46,174 nt of DNA from Candidatus Omnitrophota bacterium (GCA_030632085.1 DAOVJY010000009.1:1-46174), one strand, 5' to 3'. Shown: positions 7,550 to 17,637, counted from the first letter of the stretch. Made by a program: numbers and translations. Notes: generated from the sequence alone by a model not told the origin.

Positions 7550-8832
7550 TACGCGAAATTTCTTACTCGTTTTAATATAGCATTTTTATTTGAGGAAACA
7601 GGGCCTATTATCGCTAGATTTAAATTTTCGGTTTTAAAAATATTTTGCGCGATATGAAGTAGTTCATCAGCTTCAACAGCCTTAATTTTTTTAATTATTT
7701 CTTTTATATTTATTACATCATCATTTAGTAAAATCTTCTCACCTATCCAGAGAGCGTTATTTATCGTGCTATCCAAATGCAGCACTAATTGACCGCAGAT
7801 AAATTCTTTCGCGTCTGAAAGTTCCCTTTTGGTGACAAACTCTTTTTTTATAAGAGATAATTCATTGAATATAATGCTAATAGATTCAAGCATTTTTTTG
7901 TTTTTTACGCCGGCGTCAATGATAATGGCTCCGGTTTCATCAAATTTTCTTAGGGATGAAGATATCTGATAAGCTAATCCTTTTTGCTCTCTTACCCTTT
8001 CAAATAATCTGGACGACATATTGCCTCCCAAAATAATACTTAATACGGAAAGGGCATATCTCGTCCGGCTATTTCTTTTTGGAGTGTGATATCCTAAAAG
8101 CAGATGAGTTTGTTCCGTTTTCTTGTTTGATAATTTGGTAGCAGCCTTTGTTTGGCTTGGCTTAAACTGAATATATTTTCCTGAAGGGCGGTTTTTTAAT
8201 TTTGTATAGATACTTTTAACCTTTGATAATACACGCTCAGCATCAATTTTACCTGATACGACTATAACCATATTGCCGGGATTATAATATCCTTGATGGT
8301 ACCTTTTAATGGCTTTTCTATTGAGTTTATCAACGCTTTTGCAGGTGCCCGCCAGGGGTTGTCCTAAGGGATGTTTAGGCCACATGATTTCATGCAGTAA
8401 ATCATGAACATGGTGCTGGGGCATATCTTTGTACATTCTTATCTCTTCTTTTACTATCCCCTTTTCTTTTATGATGTCAGAGTTATTTATCAAGGGATTG
8501 AGAGCCATATCGCTTAAGACATCTATTGCCCGCGAAGCATACCTGGGAGGAGTTTTAGCATAAAAACAAGTGCACTCCTCTGATGTAAAAGCATTTAGAT
8601 GGCCGCCTATGCCTTCAATGGATTGTTTGATTTCAAGCGCGTCGCGATTATCCGTGCCCCTAAAAACCAGATGTTCAATAAAGTGGGAAATACCTAATTC
8701 ATTCAAACTTTCATAACGTCCGCCGGTTTTAACCCAAACAGATACAGAGGTTGAATTTCTAGCCGGCATAGGAGCAAGAATTAACCTAAAACCATTTAAT
8801 AAACGAATAAATTTATAATGCATATTAATCAT
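7549..8832 (-). CDS. M16-family zinc peptidase (processing-peptidase-like)
   Basis: 427 residues. The inverted zinc motif HFIEH (50-54) in LGISHFIEHLVFRGT is complete and the third ligand Glu lies near residue 130 (GIVKEEI). The C-terminal half carries the family's GGNMSSRLFERVREQKGLAY block. The length fits a single 45-kDa subunit related to mitochondrial processing peptidase beta and bacterial YmxG. Many bacterial M16 pairs include an inactive partner; only one gene is seen here and it keeps the catalytic residues. It overlaps ruvX by 8 bp. A Met at residue 4 is an alternative start. Confidence 0.93.
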   Translation of the reverse strand: MINMHYKFIRLLNGFRLILAPMPARNSTSVSVWVKTGGRYESLNELGISHFIEHLVFRGTDNRDALEIKQSIEGIGGHLNAFTSEECTCFYAKTPPRYASRAIDVLSDMALNPLINNSDIIKEKGIVKEEIRMYKDMPQHHVHDLLHEIMWPKHPLGQPLAGTCKSVDKLNRKAIKRYHQGYYNPGNMVIVVSGKIDAERVLSKVKSIYTKLKNRPSGKYIQFKPSQTKAATKLSNKKTEQTHLLLGYHTPKRNSRTRYALSVLSIILGGNMSSRLFERVREQKGLAYQISSSLRKFDETGAIIIDAGVKNKKMLESISIIFNELSLIKKEFVTKRELSDAKEFICGQLVLHLDSTINNALWIGEKILLNDDVINIKEIIKKIKAVEADELLHIAQNIFKTENLNLAIIGPVSSNKNAILKRVRNFA

Positions 8833-9241
8833 TTCCTGTAGAATCTAAATATCCCTGAAGAATCAAGACAGCTGCCAGGGAATCTATCTTTCCCTTTCTT
8901 TTTTTTCGTGAAATATCGCTTTCTATTAAAACGGATTCCGCTAATTTAGATGTTAAGCGCTCGTCGTATGTCTTAACGGAGATACCCGTTTTTTCTTCTA
9001 TTATTTTAATAAAGTCAATCACAACATTAGCCTGTTTTCCGGATGTACCGTCCATATTTAATGGCAAACCGGCTACAATAAGACCAACTTCCTTTTCATC
9101 TATTATAGTTTTTAAGGCCGTTAAATCGTCATTCAGGCATTTTCTCTTTATATAACCATAGCTCTGCGCGATTGTATGAGTTATATCGCTGAGGGCTACA
9201 CCTATGCGCACTTTGCCTATATCCAACCCCATAAGTCTCAT
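8825..9241 (-). CDS. ruvX: Holliday-junction resolvase-like RuvX (YqgF)
   Basis: 138 residues, usual size. It has an RNase-H-like fold; members are essential in E. coli and take part in 16S rRNA 5'-end processing and possibly junction resolution. Visible motifs are MGLDIGKVRIGVALSD with the first acidic ligand Asp7, VAGLPLNMDGTSG, DERLTS and KIDSLAAVLILQGYL with the last Asp. It starts 3 bp after the stop of the guanylyltransferase and overlaps the M16 peptidase gene by 8 bp. Confidence 0.95.
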   Translation of the reverse strand: MRLMGLDIGKVRIGVALSDITHTIAQSYGYIKRKCLNDDLTALKTIIDEKEVGLIVAGLPLNMDGTSGKQANVVIDFIKIIEEKTGISVKTYDERLTSKLAESVLIESDISRKKRKGKIDSLAAVLILQGYLDSTGND

Positions 9242-9244
9242 AGC

Positions 9245-10342
9245 TTATATAAATCTTTTCAATTTTTTATCGCCTGATATTTTCATTACTAATTGCCTAA
9301 CGTTTTGCATTTTATCTTTTTTCGCGATTAAAATAGCGTCTTTTGTTTGAACAACTATTATATCCTCTAATCCCAGCGTGGCAATTAGCATACCTTTTTC
9401 TCCGTATATAATGCAATTTTTTGTCTCATTAGGTAAGTGGAAAGCATTCAGGGTTATATTACCATTTATTTTTTTGATGTCAATTTCCTCAAAACTCTTA
9501 AGACTGCCCAGGTCAGACCAGCCAAAATCAGCCTTGATACCAATAATTTTATTGCTTTTCTGCATGAGGCCATAATCTATTGATGTAGTCGATAATTTTT
9601 TATAAAGACTATCTGCCGCTCTTAATTTAACTTTATTATTACCCGCGGCTATATAATTAAGAGCCGCCTCATAATGCCGGGGCATAAATCTCTTTAATTC
9701 ATTTAAAAAGGTTTCTGCCTGCCAGATGAACATGCCGCTGTTATAATAGTAACCTCGTGATTTGATGTAGAGTTTTGCCTTGGTGAGTGTTGGTTTTTCA
9801 ATAAATTTTTCAATTTTATACGATGAAGTGGCGCTATTTATTTTAATATTTGAGAATTTAAGATAACCGTATCCGCTGGCGGCAAAAGTGGGTTTTATGC
9901 CTAGAGTTACCAAGCAGGATGAATTTCGAGCTTCAGAAACAGCGTTTTTAATGTTTGCCAAGAATTTCTTTTCATGAAAAATATACTGATCAGCCGGAAC
10001 GACAACCATAGTGGAATTTTTACTTATCTGCAACGCTTTTGACGCGGATAAGGCTATAGCGGCAGTTGTGCCCCTGGCCTGAGGTTCTATCAGGATGTTG
10101 GAATTTTTAATAGAAGGAATCTGTTTTTTGATATCCTTATCCTGGTTTTTTGAGGTTACGATGAATATATTTTTACTCCCCGCAAGAGCGGCGCATCTTT
10201 TGTAAGTTAATTGAAGCATGGATTGATTATTAAAAATCTTTAAGAATTGTTTGGGCCGGTTTTTTCTGGAAAGCGGCCAAAAACGAGTCCCTTTTCCTCC
10301 GGCAAGTATAAAAATAAAGACATCTTTATTTGATATCTTCAT
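9245..10342 (-). CDS. Mannose-1-phosphate guanylyltransferase
   Basis: 365 residues from the chosen start. The enzyme makes GDP-mannose from mannose 1-phosphate and GTP for surface polysaccharides. The nucleotidyltransferase signature FILAGGKGTRFWPLSR and RPKQFLKIF lies at residues 10-37, with VVPADQYI, IEKP and FGWSDLGS further on. It lacks the C-terminal phosphomannose isomerase cupin of bifunctional ManC and matches the single-domain ManC1-like form. An ATG 36 bp upstream (10378) keeps the frame open, but GAGAGGA seven bases before 10342 favours the inner start. It is the first gene of the operon that runs to lepB, which also holds the phosphohexomutase that could supply its substrate. Confidence 0.92.
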   Translation of the reverse strand: MKISNKDVFIFILAGGKGTRFWPLSRKNRPKQFLKIFNNQSMLQLTYKRCAALAGSKNIFIVTSKNQDKDIKKQIPSIKNSNILIEPQARGTTAAIALSASKALQISKNSTMVVVPADQYIFHEKKFLANIKNAVSEARNSSCLVTLGIKPTFAASGYGYLKFSNIKINSATSSYKIEKFIEKPTLTKAKLYIKSRGYYYNSGMFIWQAETFLNELKRFMPRHYEAALNYIAAGNNKVKLRAADSLYKKLSTTSIDYGLMQKSNKIIGIKADFGWSDLGSLKSFEEIDIKKINGNITLNAFHLPNETKNCIIYGEKGMLIATLGLEDIIVVQTKDAILIAKKDKMQNVRQLVMKISGDKKLKRFI

Positions 10343-10388
10343 GAGTAGTTCCTCTCTTATGATATGTTTATTAGACATGTTAAATAGT

Positions 10389-10465
10389 CAATAACCAAGA
10401 CGTTCGCGTTCGCTCACTCTAAGAATTAAGACGCTCATTTTATTCGCTCTAAGGATTAAGCTTCT
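10389..10465. repeat. Heptad tract B1 upstream of the guanylyltransferase
   Basis: This 7-bp-period degenerate repeat includes units CAATAAC, CAAGACG, TCGCTCA, ACGCTCA and CGCTCTA. The first two units are also found in tract C at 41721-41734, where the neighbouring sequence is different. Confidence 0.6.
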
Positions 10466-10480
10466 TTTGTTTAATCCCTT
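10451..10480. repeat. Hairpin AAGGATTAA / TTAATCCCTT
   Basis: AAGGATTAA is followed after about 11 bases by TTAATCCCTT, giving a stem-loop at the end of tract B1. It lies between the end of the trp genes and the next operon and could act as a weak boundary structure. There is no long U-run, so I do not call it a terminator. Confidence 0.4.
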
Positions 10481-10507
10481 ATTCTGTTTTCAATCCTTAA
10501 TCCTGCA

Positions 10508-10552
10508 TTTAAATAGGGACAGCGACCGTTTTTTTCATTTTTTCTTTTAGTT
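10508..10552. repeat. Dispersed repeat AAATAGGGACAGCGACCG, copy 1
   Basis: A 27-base identical segment starting TTAAATAGGGACAGC is found again at 20361-20387, with the T-rich flank also alike. This copy lies between trpA and the guanylyltransferase; the other lies between hisD and hisB. It contains only a weak GGACAGCGACC dyad. Its function is unknown. Confidence 0.7.
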
Positions 10553-10564
10553 TGGTTATTTGAC

Positions 10565-10606
10565 CCTTCAATGTTACTCAGGGTCAATCCTGAGCGCAAT
10601 CGAAGG
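10565..10606. repeat. REP-like 42-bp imperfect hairpin
   Basis: CCTTC at 10565 pairs with GAAGG at 10602-10606, and CTCAGG (10577-10582) pairs with CCTGAG (10589-10594), giving an interrupted stem around a short loop. CCTTCGA...CTCAGG hairpins of this kind are common bacterial intergenic REP elements. No U-run follows on either strand. Confidence 0.6.
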
Positions 10607-10625
10607 ATTGAATTTGTTTTGTTCA

Positions 10626-10695
10626 TTGGTTATTATTTGGTTATTGTTTCTTGTAACTTGTGACTTGTTTCTTGTGTCCTGCTTCTAACTTAATC
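10626..10695. repeat. Heptad tract B2, 3' of trpA
   Basis: Ten contiguous units with an exact 7-bp period include TTTCTTG (twice), TAACTTG, TGACTTG and TGTCCTG. The tract ends ten bases before the trpA stop codon (10705-10707). On the trpA coding strand the units read as CAAG-containing words. Confidence 0.8.
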
Positions 10696-10704
10696 CTGTT
10701 TTTA

Positions 10705-11499
10705 TTAACTAATGGCTTTAACCATCTGTTTAATAAAACCGCCTAAAGCTTTCAGCATATCTTTTTTTGATTTAGCTTTGTCTATTTTTTCGACTATAGC
10801 GCTTCCGACAATAATACCGTCAGCAAAAGAAGCAATTTTTTTTGCTTGAGCCGGTGTTGAAATTCCAAAACCCACACAGACGGGCTTAGAGGTCATCTTT
10901 TTTAGTTCTTTTACATCTTTTTTTATCGAATCGGGTAGTTCTGTTCTTTTGCCGGTGACGCCGGTTATAGAAACGTAATATATAAAACCCCTGGAGTGGC
11001 TTATCGCGATCTTTTTTCTATGTTCACTTGATGTGGGAGTAATGAAGTATATAGTTGCCAATTCAGCCTTTCTGGCAAACATTTCAAGTTGACTGGCTTC
11101 CTCGGGTGGTAAATCAGGAATTACTACACCATCAATACCCGCTTTTTTCGCATCAAGTATGAAGCGTCTTATATCATAGCGAAAAATAGGGTTATAATAT
11201 GTCATCAAGACTAAAGGTATGCTTATTTTTGAGCGAATTTTTGAAACCATCTTAATGATATCAGCTAGACTCACATTGTTTTTTAACGCCTTTTGTGAGG
11301 CCGCCTGAATCGTGGGCCCATCGGATAAGGGGTCGGAAAATGGCACTCCCAACTCTATTATATCCGCTCCGTTATTCGCAATTACCTCAAGGCATTCAGA
11401 TGTAGTTTTTAAGTCAGGATCACCACAAGTAATGTAAGCTATGAACGCTTTCTTCTTTTTTTCTTTTAAATCTTTAAATGTCGCGTTTAACCTATTCAT
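10705..11499 (-). CDS. trpA: Tryptophan synthase alpha subunit
   Basis: 264 residues. It cleaves indole-3-glycerol phosphate to indole and glyceraldehyde 3-phosphate and passes indole through a tunnel to TrpB. The catalytic residues Glu49 (IIELGVPFSDP) and Asp60 (LSDGPTIQ) fall at the same numbers as in the enteric enzyme. GIDGVVIPDLPPEE and VGFGIS close the barrel motifs. It is the last gene of the his-trp block, 14 bp after trpB; heptad tract B2 begins about ten bases beyond its stop. Confidence 0.98.
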   Translation of the reverse strand: MNRLNATFKDLKEKKKKAFIAYITCGDPDLKTTSECLEVIANNGADIIELGVPFSDPLSDGPTIQAASQKALKNNVSLADIIKMVSKIRSKISIPLVLMTYYNPIFRYDIRRFILDAKKAGIDGVVIPDLPPEEASQLEMFARKAELATIYFITPTSSEHRKKIAISHSRGFIYYVSITGVTGKRTELPDSIKKDVKELKKMTSKPVCVGFGISTPAQAKKIASFADGIIVGSAIVEKIDKAKSKKDMLKALGGFIKQMVKAIS

Positions 11500-11513
11500 T
11501 ATTTTTTCCTGTT

Positions 11514-12713
11514 TTATTGAAGCTTAAAGGCTTCGGCTACTATATCCACATCTTTATCTCCCCTACCGGAAAGACAAAGAATTACAACATCTTTTTTCTT
11601 AAATTTTTTTGATATTTTTTTAAGGCCTGCTATTGCATGAGCTGATTCAAGTGCCGGAAGAATGCCTTCAGTTTTAGCTAAGAGGTCAAATCCCTCCAGG
11701 GCCTCCTTATCAGTTACAGCTATATATAAAGCTCGATTTATTTTTTTATAGTAAGCGTGTTCCGGGCCGACACCCGGATAATCAAGGCCCGGAGCAATGG
11801 AATGAGCGTTTTTTATTTGTCCATTCTTATCCTGCAGAAGATAGCTTTTGGCTCCATGAAGAATGCCTAATTCACCAACTACTAGCGAAGCGGCATGTTT
11901 ACCGCTTTTTAAGCCGTAGCCGGCGGCTTCAACTCCTATAAATTTCACATCGGTGTTATAAAATGGATAAAACATGCCGATAGAATTGCTTCCGGCGCCT
12001 ACGCAAGCAATGAGGTAATCGGGCAGTTTGCCTTCTTTTTCAATTATTTGCTTTCTGGACTCTTTACCAATAACACATTGGAAATCTCTAACAATCATCG
12101 GATAAGGATGCGGCCCTATGGTAGAGCCGATAATATAATGCGTGCGTCTGATATTTGTCACCCAATCACGTATAGCTTCATTAGTGGCGTCCTTCAGGGT
12201 GCAGCTGCCGGAAGTTACCGGAATGATTTCAGCCCCTAAAAGCCTCATCCTGAGCACGTTTAGCCGCTGCCTTCTGATATCTTCTTTACCCATATAGACA
12301 TGGCATTCCAATTTTAGTAACGCGCAGGCTGTAGCTACAGCTACGCCGTGTTGCCCGGCACCGGTTTCGGCGATAATTCTCTTTTTACCCATACGCTTAG
12401 CTAATATCGCTTGGCCAATAGTGTTATTGATTTTATGCGCCCCGGTATGAGCCAGATCTTCTCTTTTTAGATATATCTTTGGGCCTTTTATGGCTTCGGA
12501 GAGCTGTTCGGCAAGATATAACGCGGTTGGCCTGCCAACATAATCTTTTAAATAGTAATTGAGTTCTTTAGTGAAATCTTTATCATTCTTATATTTGCGA
12601 TAGGCCGTTTCTAATTCCTCGAGGGCTTTCATGGTTGTTTCCGGCATGAATTTACCACCGAAAATACCAAAGTAACCGGTTCTGTTGGGCATCGGGATAT
12701 TTTTTTTATTCAT
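11514..12713 (-). CDS. trpB: Tryptophan synthase beta subunit
   Basis: 399 residues. This PLP enzyme condenses indole with serine to give tryptophan. The PLP-lysine motif HTGAHKINN (Lys94) is intact, as are [11 protein letters not shown], the phosphate-binding [10 protein letters not shown] and the C-terminal CLSGRGDKD. It is the TrpB1 type (about 400 residues, paired with trpA), not the longer TrpB2. It overlaps trpF by 8 bp. Confidence 0.98.
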   Translation of the reverse strand: MNKKNIPMPNRTGYFGIFGGKFMPETTMKALEELETAYRKYKNDKDFTKELNYYLKDYVGRPTALYLAEQLSEAIKGPKIYLKREDLAHTGAHKINNTIGQAILAKRMGKKRIIAETGAGQHGVAVATACALLKLECHVYMGKEDIRRQRLNVLRMRLLGAEIIPVTSGSCTLKDATNEAIRDWVTNIRRTHYIIGSTIGPHPYPMIVRDFQCVIGKESRKQIIEKEGKLPDYLIACVGAGSNSIGMFYPFYNTDVKFIGVEAAGYGLKSGKHAASLVVGELGILHGAKSYLLQDKNGQIKNAHSIAPGLDYPGVGPEHAYYKKINRALYIAVTDKEALEGFDLLAKTEGILPALESAHAIAGLKKISKKFKKKDVVILCLSGRGDKDVDIVAEAFKLQ

Positions 12714-13338
12714 AATGATTATTTCCTTTAATTTTTGAAATGAAATCTTTCATTAAAGCTCGTGATTTTTTACCGGGATGTTCTTCTACTCCTGAAGAAA
12801 CATCAACCGCGAAGGGCCTGGCGGCTCTTATTGCTTCGGTAATATTTTCAGGAGTAAGCCCGCCTGATAAAATTATCGGTTTATTATATCTTTTTGCCAT
12901 CCTGGCTATTTTCCAATCAAAAGTCTGCCCTGTCCCTCCGGCAACATCTTTAACATATGTATCCAGTAGAAAAGCATCAGCTTCTTTATAATCATCAATT
13001 GCTTTTAAGCTCTGCTCATCTTTTATCCGAATTGATTTAATAATTTTTTTATGAGGTTTAAATTGTAGTAAAACTTGCGAATTTTCCTCCCCATGAAGTT
13101 GTATGGTGTCAAAGGGGCAATTCTTAAGGACATCTTTTATAAAAGCCGGGCTTTCGTTCATGAAGACAGCTACGCAATTAATGAATGGAGGCAAAGCCTT
13201 AAGAATATATTCCGCCGCTTCAATATTTATCTTCCGTGGTGAGTCGGTGAAAATGAATCCCAGAGCGTCATATCCGCAATTTACAGCCTCCAGGGCGTCT
13301 TCAAGATTAGTAATTCCGCATATTTTTACCTTAGTCAT
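12706..13338 (-). CDS. trpF: Phosphoribosylanthranilate isomerase
   Basis: 210 residues, an (beta/alpha)8 barrel enzyme that carries out the Amadori rearrangement of phosphoribosylanthranilate. KICGIT with catalytic Cys7, the acidic partner in [17 protein letters not shown] and [11 protein letters not shown] are visible. It is a stand-alone gene, unlike enteric bacteria where it is fused to TrpC. It overlaps both neighbours by 8 bp, indicating coupled translation. Confidence 0.97.
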   Translation of the reverse strand: MTKVKICGITNLEDALEAVNCGYDALGFIFTDSPRKINIEAAEYILKALPPFINCVAVFMNESPAFIKDVLKNCPFDTIQLHGEENSQVLLQFKPHKKIIKSIRIKDEQSLKAIDDYKEADAFLLDTYVKDVAGGTGQTFDWKIARMAKRYNKPIILSGGLTPENITEAIRAARPFAVDVSSGVEEHPGKKSRALMKDFISKIKGNNHYE

Positions 13339-14122
13339 CGCAAACTTTCCCTCTTAATTCATCTATTTTTTCTTTAATATTTTCTGAAGCCATAAAGCTT
13401 TCACCCACCAATACGGCGTTAATTCCGGCATCTTTTAACTTAGTCATATCTTTAAATGTGCTTATTCCGCTTTCTGAAACTTTAATAATATCAAGGCCGC
13501 GCGGAATCAACGGTTTCAATCTCATTGTTGTCTCAAGGCTGACTCGAAATGTTTTTAAATCGCGGTTATTAATACCTATTATTTCAGGATTACACCTAAG
13601 AGCTTTTTCCAGGTCTTCTTCGTTATGTACTTCCACCAAAACGCTTAAATTAAGCTCTTGAGACACTTTTAAAAACTTTTCTAACTCATTTTGTTTGAGG
13701 ATTGCGGCGATTAAAAGAATGCAATCGGCTCCAATGGCGGCCGCTTCATATATCTGATAATCATCAATAAAAAAATCCTTTTGCAAAAGAGGCAAGTTTA
13801 CCAATTGCCTTAATTCGGTTATATTTTTTTTATCTCCCAGAAAATATTTTTTTTCCGTTAAAACGCTTAGGGCGGATACCCCGCAAGTTTCATATGTTTT
13901 AGCTATTTCCTTTATATTAAACTCCTCACGCAAAATTCCTTTTGAAGGAGAGGCCTTCTTTAACTCGGCAATTATAGCGAGTTCGTTACTTTTAACCAAA
14001 GCTTTTTTAAAAATATCTCCTCTCGAAGCTCCCTTTATTTCTTTTTTTACAACCTCAAGCGGCTTTATTTTTTTTTGTTCTTCTACTTCGCTGTATTTAT
14101 TTTTTATAATTTTATCAATCAT
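13331..14122 (-). CDS. trpC: Indole-3-glycerol-phosphate synthase
   Basis: 263 residues. It closes the indole ring by decarboxylating CdRP. Visible motifs are AELKKASPSKG (catalytic Lys, about residues 53-63), LLQKDFFIDDYQIYEA, IGINNRDLKTF and the phosphate-binding SESGIS followed by LVGESFM. The start overlaps the trpD stop by 4 bp (ATGA type). Confidence 0.97.
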   Translation of the reverse strand: MIDKIIKNKYSEVEEQKKIKPLEVVKKEIKGASRGDIFKKALVKSNELAIIAELKKASPSKGILREEFNIKEIAKTYETCGVSALSVLTEKKYFLGDKKNITELRQLVNLPLLQKDFFIDDYQIYEAAAIGADCILLIAAILKQNELEKFLKVSQELNLSVLVEVHNEEDLEKALRCNPEIIGINNRDLKTFRVSLETTMRLKPLIPRGLDIIKVSESGISTFKDMTKLKDAGINAVLVGESFMASENIKEKIDELRGKVCDD

Positions 14123-15174
14123 AACCGGTTGCTTATCTTTTTTAGCTCCTCGAATTTTTTTAGAGCCTTCTTACTGTCTATTGCCTCAGCGGCTATACTT
14201 ATACCGTCATTAAAATCTTTTGCTAAATTTCCCGCCACTAAAGCGGCCGCGGAATTAAGCAGCACAATATCTCTTTTGGCTCCTTTTTTACCATTTAGAA
14301 CATCCATGATAATCTTAGCGTTATCTTTAGCGTTACCGCCTTTAATCTCATCAAGCTTGTATGTTTTTAAATCAAAATCCTGAGGTTTTATATCGTATGT
14401 TTTTATGCGGCTATTTTTTAACTCTGAAATTCTCGTTTTGCCGGTTATAGTTATTTCATCTAACTTATCTGAAGCGCAAACAACAAAAGCTGACTTGATA
14501 CCTAAATTTTTTAATACTTTTGCCATTAACTCTGTCAAACTATCGGAGTAAACACCTAAAACCTGACAGTTAGCTCCGGCAGGATTTGTTAGTGGGCCCA
14601 AAACGTTAAAAATTGTTCTGATTCCGATCTCTTTTCTGGGGCCAATAGCGTATTTCATTGCTCCATGATAAAGCGGAGCGTATAAAAAACCGATACCTAT
14701 TTTTTTAACGCACTGAGCTACTTTCTTAGGCTCTAAGTCAATTTTGATTCCCAACTCTTTTAAAACATCAGCTGAACCGCATTCACTTGAAACGGACTTA
14801 TTGCCGTGCTTAGCAACTTTAAGGCCGCATCCGGCTACCACAAAGGCGCAGACAGTCGAAACATTAAATGTATTTGTGCCTGAGCCGCCTGTTCCGCAGG
14901 TATCGATAATTGTCTCTTTATCAACATTAATATCTTCAGCATCAAGGTCAACGCCCGCGCTGACATCAAGTTTTACAGCCTTGCTTCTCATGATTTTCGC
15001 GGCACCGGTAATTTCATCTACCGTTTCGCCTTTTAACCTTAAGGCTGTAATGAAAGAGCCTATTTGAGCGTCGGTAGCTTTACCGCTCATAATTTGCTCA
15101 AAGACATCTCTTGTTTCCTCTTCAGTCAGATTCTGTGATTTAATAATTTTTTGTAACGCTTCTTTAATATCCAT
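14119..15174 (-). CDS. trpD: Anthranilate phosphoribosyltransferase
   Basis: 351 residues. It transfers phosphoribose from PRPP to anthranilate. The PRPP loop DTCGTGGSGTNTF begins at residue 91, followed by KHGNKSVSSECGSADVLKELG and NVLGPLTNPA. It is a separate gene, not fused to the glutamine amidotransferase trpG that precedes it by 13 bp. Confidence 0.98.
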   Translation of the reverse strand: MDIKEALQKIIKSQNLTEEETRDVFEQIMSGKATDAQIGSFITALRLKGETVDEITGAAKIMRSKAVKLDVSAGVDLDAEDINVDKETIIDTCGTGGSGTNTFNVSTVCAFVVAGCGLKVAKHGNKSVSSECGSADVLKELGIKIDLEPKKVAQCVKKIGIGFLYAPLYHGAMKYAIGPRKEIGIRTIFNVLGPLTNPAGANCQVLGVYSDSLTELMAKVLKNLGIKSAFVVCASDKLDEITITGKTRISELKNSRIKTYDIKPQDFDLKTYKLDEIKGGNAKDNAKIIMDVLNGKKGAKRDIVLLNSAAALVAGNLAKDFNDGISIAAEAIDSKKALKKFEELKKISNRL

Positions 15175-15187
15175 TAGTAATTCCGCC

Positions 15188-15754
15188 TTATTTAATACTC
15201 AAAAAGTTTTTTAGCAATTTTTTACCGCTTTGCGTCAAAATAGATTCAGGATGAAACTGAACGCCCCACAAAGGATATTTCTTATGTTTTATGGCCATAA
15301 TTTCATTTTGCTTAGTTTTAGCTGTAATGCTTATATCCTTTGGTAAAGTTCCTTTTTTTATGATTAAAGAATGATACCTAGTCGCTAAAAAAGGACTATT
15401 TATATTTTTAAAAATATCGCGGCCATTATGATATATCTTTGATGTTTTACCATGCATTATTCTTTGTGCCCGTACAATTTTAGCTCCAAAAACTTCAGCG
15501 ATACACTGATGCCCCAGGCAAACACCCAATATAGGTATTTTACCCGCAAACTTTTTTATTACTGGCTTGGATATACCGGCATCTCTTGGGCCGCCCGGCC
15601 CGGGTGAGATAACTATATAATCCGGCTTAAACTTTTCAATGTCTTTAAGAGATATTTTATCGTTTCTGTATACTTTCAGCATCTGGCCCATTTCTCCCAG
15701 ATACTGAACTAAGTTATAAGTAAAAGAATCATAATTATCAATAACTAATATCAT
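15188..15754 (-). CDS. trpG: Anthranilate synthase component II (glutamine amidotransferase)
   Basis: 188 residues. This class I amidotransferase supplies ammonia to TrpE and may also serve aminodeoxychorismate synthase in folate synthesis if no separate pabA exists. The catalytic triad is present: Cys79 in LGVCLGHQC, His168 and Glu170 in [25 protein letters not shown] opens the protein. It overlaps the end of trpE by 17 bp. Confidence 0.97.
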   Translation of the reverse strand: MILVIDNYDSFTYNLVQYLGEMGQMLKVYRNDKISLKDIEKFKPDYIVISPGPGGPRDAGISKPVIKKFAGKIPILGVCLGHQCIAEVFGAKIVRAQRIMHGKTSKIYHNGRDIFKNINSPFLATRYHSLIIKKGTLPKDISITAKTKQNEIMAIKHKKYPLWGVQFHPESILTQSGKKLLKNFLSIK

Positions 15755-17261
15755 CTTTTATGAGTCCTTGCGGGTTTTCAGCTAAATCTATAGCTTTTTT
15801 CATAGCTTTACTTTTATTTAAAGTTTCAATATATTCTTTTCGCGGATTTGAATCGGCCACAATTCCGGCTCCGGCCTGTATATAGGCGGTTTTGCCTTTA
15901 ATAACTATGGTTCTGATGGTAATGCATGAATCTAAATTACCGGAAAAACTAAAGTAAGCGACAGAACCGGCATAAGGGCCTCTTTTTTCTTTCTCCAACT
16001 CTTCAATGATTTCCATAGAACGAACCTTTGGAGCGCCTGAAACCGTTCCTGCCGGAAAAGTACTTTTTATTACATCAAACATATCTTTTTTTGCCTTTAA
16101 AAGCCCTACGCAATCGCTAACCATATGCGAAACATGTGAATATTTCTCAATAAGCATTAGTTCGGGTACGCGCACACTACCAAATTTGCAAACTCTGCCC
16201 AGGTCATTACGGCCTAAATCAACTAACATAATATGTTCCGCGACTTCTTTTGGATCTTTTAGTAAATCTTTTATTAAGCGCGCGTCCTTAGCCGCAGTTG
16301 CTCCTCTCGGCCTGGTTCCGGCAATAGGCCTTACCTCTACTTTTTTATCTTCAAGGCGTACCATAATTTCAGGCGATGACCCAATAAGCTTAAAATCTTT
16401 AAACTTCAAGTAATACATATAAGGAGATGGGTTTACATAGCGCAGGGTGCGATAAATATTAAAAGGCTTTGTCTTAATGCTGGTTTTAAATCTTTGCGAA
16501 AGCACAACCTGGATAATGTCACCATTTTTAATATACTCTTTGGCCTTATTAACCGCGGCCATAAACGCTTTTTTCGTAAAATTAGATGTAAATTTTTTCT
16601 CCCGTTTTATTTTGCCTGTTTTTTGGGAATTTCCTTTTGGCGATTGCTGAGGTTTTTTAAGGTTTTTTATTATGGCGTCAATTTTCTTTATAGCATGCTC
16701 ATAAGCCTTTTTTGTGTTATTGCCTTCTATATGAGCATTGGAAACAACCTTTAAGGTTCTACTGACATGGTCAAATATTACGAGTGTATCCGTTAACATC
16801 AATATCGAATCGGGAAGCTTCATAGTGTTTTTTGAGATATCCGGCAAATCTTCAATAAAGCGTACCATATCATAACCAAAGTAACCCACTAATCCGCCGC
16901 AAAATCTAGGTAGATGCTTTGTTTTTACAAAGGTATATTCGGAAAATATTTTTTTTATTTCATCAATCGGGTTCTCAACTTTGTATTTCTTTACTTTTTT
17001 ATCTTTAATAATCTCCACCTGGCGGCCTTTGGTTTTTATTACTGTCGAAGGACTGCTGCCCAAAAAGGTGTAGCGGCCTATCTTCTCCTGTCCTTCTATG
17101 GATTCGAGAAGAAAGGCGTAATCAGATGTATCAATCTTGCAAAAAGCGGAAACAGGCGTCTCGAAATCGGCCAACAACTCTTTATAGACCGGTACTAAAT
17201 TTCCCTTTTTAGCGAGTTTTTTAAACGTACTGTAATCTGGATAATAATTTTTTTTATTCAT
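15738..17261 (-). CDS. trpE: Anthranilate synthase component I
   Basis: 507 residues from the chosen ATG. It converts chorismate to anthranilate with ammonia from TrpG. The chorismate-binding domain shows [39 protein letters not shown] and [16 protein letters not shown]. An N-terminal regulatory region that normally binds tryptophan is present ([18 protein letters not shown]), so feedback inhibition is likely. A TTG six codons upstream (17279) also keeps the frame open. The ATG at 17259-17261 sits in ATGAATAA with the hisI stop, a usual coupling arrangement, and I prefer it. Confidence 0.96.
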   Translation of the reverse strand: MNKKNYYPDYSTFKKLAKKGNLVPVYKELLADFETPVSAFCKIDTSDYAFLLESIEGQEKIGRYTFLGSSPSTVIKTKGRQVEIIKDKKVKKYKVENPIDEIKKIFSEYTFVKTKHLPRFCGGLVGYFGYDMVRFIEDLPDISKNTMKLPDSILMLTDTLVIFDHVSRTLKVVSNAHIEGNNTKKAYEHAIKKIDAIIKNLKKPQQSPKGNSQKTGKIKREKKFTSNFTKKAFMAAVNKAKEYIKNGDIIQVVLSQRFKTSIKTKPFNIYRTLRYVNPSPYMYYLKFKDFKLIGSSPEIMVRLEDKKVEVRPIAGTRPRGATAAKDARLIKDLLKDPKEVAEHIMLVDLGRNDLGRVCKFGSVRVPELMLIEKYSHVSHMVSDCVGLLKAKKDMFDVIKSTFPAGTVSGAPKVRSMEIIEELEKEKRGPYAGSVAYFSFSGNLDSCITIRTIVIKGKTAYIQAGAGIVADSNPRKEYIETLNKSKAMKKAIDLAENPQGLIKDDISY

Positions 17262-17637
17262 ATACTTTATCTGGATCAAAAACTTTTTCTTTTACAATTT
17301 TTAAATCTTCAAGATTACCGGTAATTTCCCTAAAAAAACAGGTTCTATAGCCCATATGACAGGCTCCGCCTGTTTGAATTACCTTTATGAGAATAGTATC
17401 TAAATCGCAATCAATTAATATTTCCTTAACGGCCTGAACATGGCCGGACGATTCACCCTTCTTCCACTGCTTTTTTCTTGAGCGTGAATAAAAATGGGTA
17501 TAACCGGTTTCGAATGTTTTTTCCAGCGCTACCTTATTCATATAAGCCATCATTAGAACTTCATTGGATTCGGCATCTTGCACAATAGCAGGTATTAAAC
17601 CTTGTTCATTGAACTTAATTTTATCAATTATATTCAT
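17254..17637 (-). CDS. hisI: Phosphoribosyl-AMP cyclohydrolase
   Basis: 127 residues. It opens the purine ring of PR-AMP in histidine synthesis. Metal ligands Asp76, Asp78 and Asp80 (DCDLD) and Cys93 and Cys100 ([11 protein letters not shown]) are visible, with [16 protein letters not shown]. The HisE pyrophosphohydrolase domain, often fused at the C-terminus, is absent and no hisE is seen in the window. Its start overlaps hisF by 4 bp. It joins the his half to the trp half of the block. Confidence 0.97.
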   Translation of the reverse strand: MNIIDKIKFNEQGLIPAIVQDAESNEVLMMAYMNKVALEKTFETGYTHFYSRSRKKQWKKGESSGHVQAVKEILIDCDLDTILIKVIQTGGACHMGYRTCFFREITGNLEDLKIVKEKVFDPDKVYE

